The notes below the pieces were generated by a model. That model made no database searches. It was not told the DNA's origin and saw nothing but the letters and a program-made list of their open reading frames with translations. Position numbers and translations under genes: made by a program. DNA of 64,000 nucleotides from JANQFV01 sp964468185 (GTDB taxonomy: Bacteria > Planctomycetota > Phycisphaerae > UBA1845 > Fen-1342), in assembly GCA_964468185.1 (NCBI GenBank), contig CAYXTR010000013.1, positions 72,230 to 136,229 on the forward strand, read 5' to 3'. Positions 62,001 through 64,000 of this stretch are shown here, one piece after another. How positions within the stretch are numbered: the first letter of the stretch is position 1; each line of letters starts with the position of its first letter.

Positions 62001-63883
62001 CGTCCGCGACGTTGAACCTGGACTCGCTCACGCTCACCGACGCCGGCATATATGACGTCCTTGTCACCAGCCCCTGCGGCGCCAACCTGAGCGACCCCGC
62101 CCTCGTCTCCGTCGGCACCACGCCACAAATCACCACCGATCCCGTCAGCCACGAAGTTTGCCAGACGGCCGCGGTCACGTTTACCGTCGTCGCGACCGGC
62201 ACCGGCGACCTGCAATATCAGTGGCGCTACGACGGTACCCCGATCGATGGCGCCACCCAGCCCGAATTCACCATCGATCCCGTCGCCCCTGCCGACGGCG
62301 GCACGTACGACGTTCTTGTCAGCAATAACTGCGGCGAAATCACCAGCGCCCCGGCCCAGCTTGATGTCATCGCCCTCGCCACCATCCTCACCCAACCGCA
62401 ATCGCAAGCGGCCTGCGCCGGCGACGAAACGGTGTTCACCATCGACGTCGACGCACCCCAGCCCGTCACCTACACTTGGCGAAAAGACGGCACACCCATC
62501 GACGGCGCTATCAACGCGACGTACATCATCGACAGCGTCGCCCCGGCCGACGCCGGCACCTACGACGTCGTGATCACCACCGACTGTGGCGACGTGCTCA
62601 GCAACCCGGCGGAACTGACCGTCGACGAAGGCTCGGTGATCGATACTCAACCGCAATCGCAATCCGCGTGCATCGGCGCCGCTGCAGCCTTCACAGTCAC
62701 CGCCACCGGCCCCGAACCCCTGACCTACCAGTGGCGCCACGAAGGTCTGCCGATCCTCGGCGCAAATACCCCCACACTCGTGCTACCCGCCGTTACCACC
62801 GGCGACGCCGGCACGTACGACGTTACGATCGACAGCCGCTGCGGCGCAACAGTCAGCGAACCGGCCACCCTCACCGTCAACACTGGCGCGGTCGTTCTCA
62901 CCCCACCCGCCGACCAACAAGCCTGTGCCGGCGCTACCGTCACGCTGACCGTCGACGCGGACGGCACCCCGCCGCTCCAATATCAGTGGCAACATGAAGG
63001 CACGCCGCTCACCGGCGCAACATCAGCAACATTGACAATCAACAACATCACGCCCGCCGACGCCGGCGCCTACGACGTCATTGTCACCAGCCCTTGCGGC
63101 CAGACGCTCAGCGAACCCGCTACAGTCACGGTCCTGCCGGCACCGGCAATCCTCCGCGATCCCCAATCCCAAGGTGCCTGTGCCGGCGACCGCGTCGAAC
63201 TCTATGTCGTCGTCGCAGCCGACCAACAGGCGACCTTCGCCTGGCGACGCGACGGTCAGCCCCTAACCGGCCAGACCGCCGCCAACCTCATCCTCGATCC
63301 GGTGACTCTCGGCGACGGCGGCACGTATGACGTCGTAGTCACCGCGGCCTGCGGCAGCATCACCAGCGCACCAGCAATCATCGACGTCGTCGACTGCGCC
63401 AGCCTCCCCGGCCTGCCAAGCAACCCCCAGCCAGCAGACCGCACCGATGCCGTCGCGATCGACACGCCGCTCACGTGGGAACCCGCCACCGGCGCGACCA
63501 GCTACGAACTCCACCTGGGTCTCACCCAGTCCCCGCCGTACTTCGGCGCTACCACCACCCCAGCCTGGAACGCCCTCAACCTCGAACACGGTACCACCTA
63601 TTACTGGCAGGTTGTGGCCGTCAATGACGTCGGCTCGACCCCCGGGCCCGTCTGGTCCTTCACGTCAGTGGCCGCAACCTCCGGCGATAATCCCGGAGGC
63701 GACGATAGTGGGCAGGATGAACCCGATACACCGCTCGACGACGTTGCGCCACCAGGCTGCGGCGCCGGCGCGTGCGGTGCCGGTTTCGTTGGTTACCTGC
63801 CGTTCTCGATTCTCGGTTGGCTGGGCCTCAAGCGGCGCTTCCGTCACGCCGCCTTCCACGTTCCTCGCGCCCCGGGCGTCTAA
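59039..63883 (+). CDS. very large secreted protein: 7 propeller-type repeats, 12 Ig-like repeats, Fn3-like domain, C-terminal anchor
   Basis: A 1614-aa exported protein. ATG 59039 gives a signal peptide ending LLAPAALA, with the hydrophobic core at residues 20-38; an upstream ATG at 58937 would bury it. Residues about 75-430 hold seven repeats of the form (V/A)GGxF(T/S)xAG...RIARWDGxxWxxLG, consistent with a seven-bladed propeller. Then come 12 Ig-like repeats (60335-63394) of 84-86 residues, with C at about position 14, YQW near 33-35, DAGTYDV near 60 and C in (S)PCG near 70, so each has one expected disulfide. An Fn3-like domain (PLTWEPATGATSYELHLG, TTYYWQVVAVNDVG) follows, then a Gly-Cys-rich GCGAGACGAG and a hydrophobic stretch FVGYLPFSILGWLGL ending KRRFRH, a likely sorting or membrane anchor. 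It probably acts on the cell surface. Confidence 0.85.
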   Translation: MLAQHVSGTASPIARGDPLPFAWIVAICLALLAPAALAQPCQPEWSDQFPASTINGIVHTLCVFDEDGDGPQPPALFVGGAFTTAGGITVNRIARWDGQVWSPLGEGMSSTVFALEVYDSDGDGPAPAALYAAGNFTIAGQAGASRIAKWNGTHWSPVAGGLNGVAYALTVLDPDDDGPENPELYVGGIFTRADDVNTNRVARWDGTAWSAVGLGMNNYVNTLAVFDADADGPEPPRLYAGGGFSMADEIPANRVAMWNGTTWEALIAGPNENGVNGIVYDMIPHDVDGPGGDPPGLYLAGYFTMAGFTPANRVVRWSDNDWTPLGDGADAAVWSIASIDHDGPDGNPASLYIGGPFVTAGEEVVAYIARWDGAAWHALDGGVNDGVRAIAAYDDGIAANEPLPLYAGGAFTIAGGHPSGHIARWGCPLDAAPPVISIHPETQSACEGDTVIFEVFAWGTPPLTYQWRKDGVDIEGETNAQLILDPMGPDDIGSYDVIVSNDFGSATSDSADLELLEPPTILEHPQPATVCLGGDISFSVSAVGSEPLEYQWRRDGSIIFGATNPTYHIPFVEIDDGGNYDCRVTSPCGTEFSETALLQVDTGPYIVEQPADHDVCVGAAVTFSVDVTGLGPIEYQWRRNGQDIPGANASTYAIDNVTVEHAGMYDVVLTNPCGANTSALAQLAVYAEPVIDEPPADAEACLGDPVTFTVAATGLPPLAYQWNKDGEPLEGATGPTLTIDTATPENQAAYDVLVISDCGNTLSPAATLTVFADTEILTQPMSHDACQGASATFSVTASGPEPLTYQWHKDGEAIEGATSSTHTIDLVTVEDAGTYDVLVTSPCGDILSDPATLTVLDENVIIDQPDSQDLCVGQPLQLSVAIEGPAPLGYQWRLDGEPIAGATDAIYEVPSVTLLDAGSYDVLIDGVCGTLTSTPATVGVFAEPEITTQPQDIAGCEGNAVSLTVTATGFEPLTYQWRKDNTDIPGATSATLNLDSLTLTDAGIYDVLVTSPCGANLSDPALVSVGTTPQITTDPVSHEVCQTAAVTFTVVATGTGDLQYQWRYDGTPIDGATQPEFTIDPVAPADGGTYDVLVSNNCGEITSAPAQLDVIALATILTQPQSQAACAGDETVFTIDVDAPQPVTYTWRKDGTPIDGAINATYIIDSVAPADAGTYDVVITTDCGDVLSNPAELTVDEGSVIDTQPQSQSACIGAAAAFTVTATGPEPLTYQWRHEGLPILGANTPTLVLPAVTTGDAGTYDVTIDSRCGATVSEPATLTVNTGAVVLTPPADQQACAGATVTLTVDADGTPPLQYQWQHEGTPLTGATSATLTINNITPADAGAYDVIVTSPCGQTLSEPATVTVLPAPAILRDPQSQGACAGDRVELYVVVAADQQATFAWRRDGQPLTGQTAANLILDPVTLGDGGTYDVVVTAACGSITSAPAIIDVVDCASLPGLPSNPQPADRTDAVAIDTPLTWEPATGATSYELHLGLTQSPPYFGATTTPAWNALNLEHGTTYYWQVVAVNDVGSTPGPVWSFTSVAATSGDNPGGDDSGQDEPDTPLDDVAPPGCGAGACGAGFVGYLPFSILGWLGLKRRFRHAAFHVPRAPGV
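60335..63394 (+). repeat. 12 tandem ~255-bp repeats encoding Ig-like domains
   Basis: Eleven repeats of 85 residues (one of 86) and a final one of 84, each beginning near (P/A)xIxxQPxxxxxC and ending (A)xLTV. The protein period is strict while the DNA copies have diverged, so recent recombination is not implied. The first copy lacks the second cysteine (DFG for CG). Confidence 0.85.
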
Positions 63884-63910
63884 CGACACCGCGTCCAGCC
63901 GAGACCAACC

Positions 63911-63947
63911 AGGCACGGGTCCTCCCTCCGACCCGTGCCTTCTTTTT
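63911..63947 (+). terminator. rho-independent terminator after the giant protein
   Basis: AGGCACGGGTC (63911-63921) pairs perfectly with GACCCGTGCCT (63930-63940) around an 8-nt loop and is followed by TCTTTTT to 63947: a textbook intrinsic terminator 27 nt after the stop codon. Confidence 0.92.
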
Positions 63948-63948
63948 G

Positions 63949-64000
63949 GTGCGCCGGGCATGGCGTGATGACGTAGAGGTGCAAGTCCTCTGGGAGCCCA
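63949..64000 (+). mobile_element. probable 5' end of a group II intron, cut by the window edge
   Basis: From 63949 the sequence reads GTGCGCCGGGCATGGCG and so on. GTGCG is the conserved 5' boundary (GUGYG) of group II introns, and the following GCCGGGCAUGG and AGAGGUGCAAGUCCUCU (hairpin AGAGG/CCUCU at 63975-63991) look like the start of intron domain I. The boundary falls 8 nt after the stem of a perfect rho-independent terminator, the target choice of bacterial class C group II introns. Only 52 nt are visible, so the rest of domain I, the intron-encoded protein and the 3' end cannot be examined. Confidence 0.6.

Noticed and set aside
60335..63394. CRISPR array
   Set aside because: The ~255-bp periodicity is coding, with diverged copies and no short direct repeat plus spacer pattern.
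63970..64000. tRNA T-arm (GGTGCAAGTCC)
   Set aside because: No acceptor, D or anticodon arms upstream; the context, with GTGCG after a terminator, fits a group II intron better.

Overview
This is a high-GC, gene-dense window (53 protein genes called, no tRNA or rRNA seen) that most likely comes from a planctomycete of the class Phycisphaerae. The clues are a secreted TIGR03790-family protein ending in a dockerin-like pair of the form DxDCNGxVDFDDIxPFV, a pseudopilin with a C-terminal DGH motif, a eukaryote-type UDPGP pyrophosphorylase, a very long secreted propeller/Ig-repeat protein, and a division/cell-wall (dcw) cluster that still contains ftsI and ftsW, which many other planctomycetes have lost. 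This placement is an inference; no rRNA is present to confirm it.

Layout. 1-2.2 kb: the end of a TPR protein and a membrane polyferredoxin with an HMA-like tail, then about 500 nt of non-coding DNA with strong hairpins. 2.1-7.4 kb: membrane-lipid and undecaprenyl genes, pgsA-pgpA-uppP on the plus strand converging on purA-uppS-cdsA on the minus strand. 7.5-12.1 kb: an orphan 556-aa protein, a CPBP protease and small membrane proteins. 12.2-15 kb: gyrA with its own promoter and a terminator-like hairpin. 15-19.6 kb: a GT-C-type membrane glycosyltransferase, a zincin, sppA, trpG/pabA and a lipoprotein. 19.6-23.3 kb: NAD salvage (pncB-pncA) divergent from fumC. 23.4-29.4 kb: a DUF2934 protein, a PQQ sugar-dehydrogenase lipoprotein, an ECF sigma/anti-sigma/membrane-protein operon and the TIGR03790 protein. 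29.4-35 kb: a response regulator divergent from a hybrid histidine kinase, a UDP-sugar pyrophosphorylase and a Tat-exported DUF362 protein. 36-43.7 kb: a pseudopilin, rpsA, an AlkA-like glycosylase, a TPR gluzincin and a PIN-TRAM membrane protein.

44-54.3 kb is the dcw cluster: mraZ, a structured non-coding spacer, rsmH, a two-LysM membrane protein, an ftsL-like gene, ftsI, murE, murF, mraY and ftsW. murD, murG, murC, ftsQ, ftsA and ftsZ are not here. It is followed by a second unit: a MurG-superfamily glycosyltransferase overlapping a SPASM-type radical SAM gene, then a secreted propeller-like protein and a pilT-type ATPase. The window closes with the 1614-aa propeller/Ig protein, a textbook rho-independent terminator, and, 8 nt beyond its stem, a sequence that looks like the 5' end of a group II intron cut off by the window edge.

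Most starts were chosen by conserved N-termini and, where present, Shine-Dalgarno sequences. Several genes start with GTG or TTG, and pgsA appears to lack any orthodox start codon at its conserved N-terminus.
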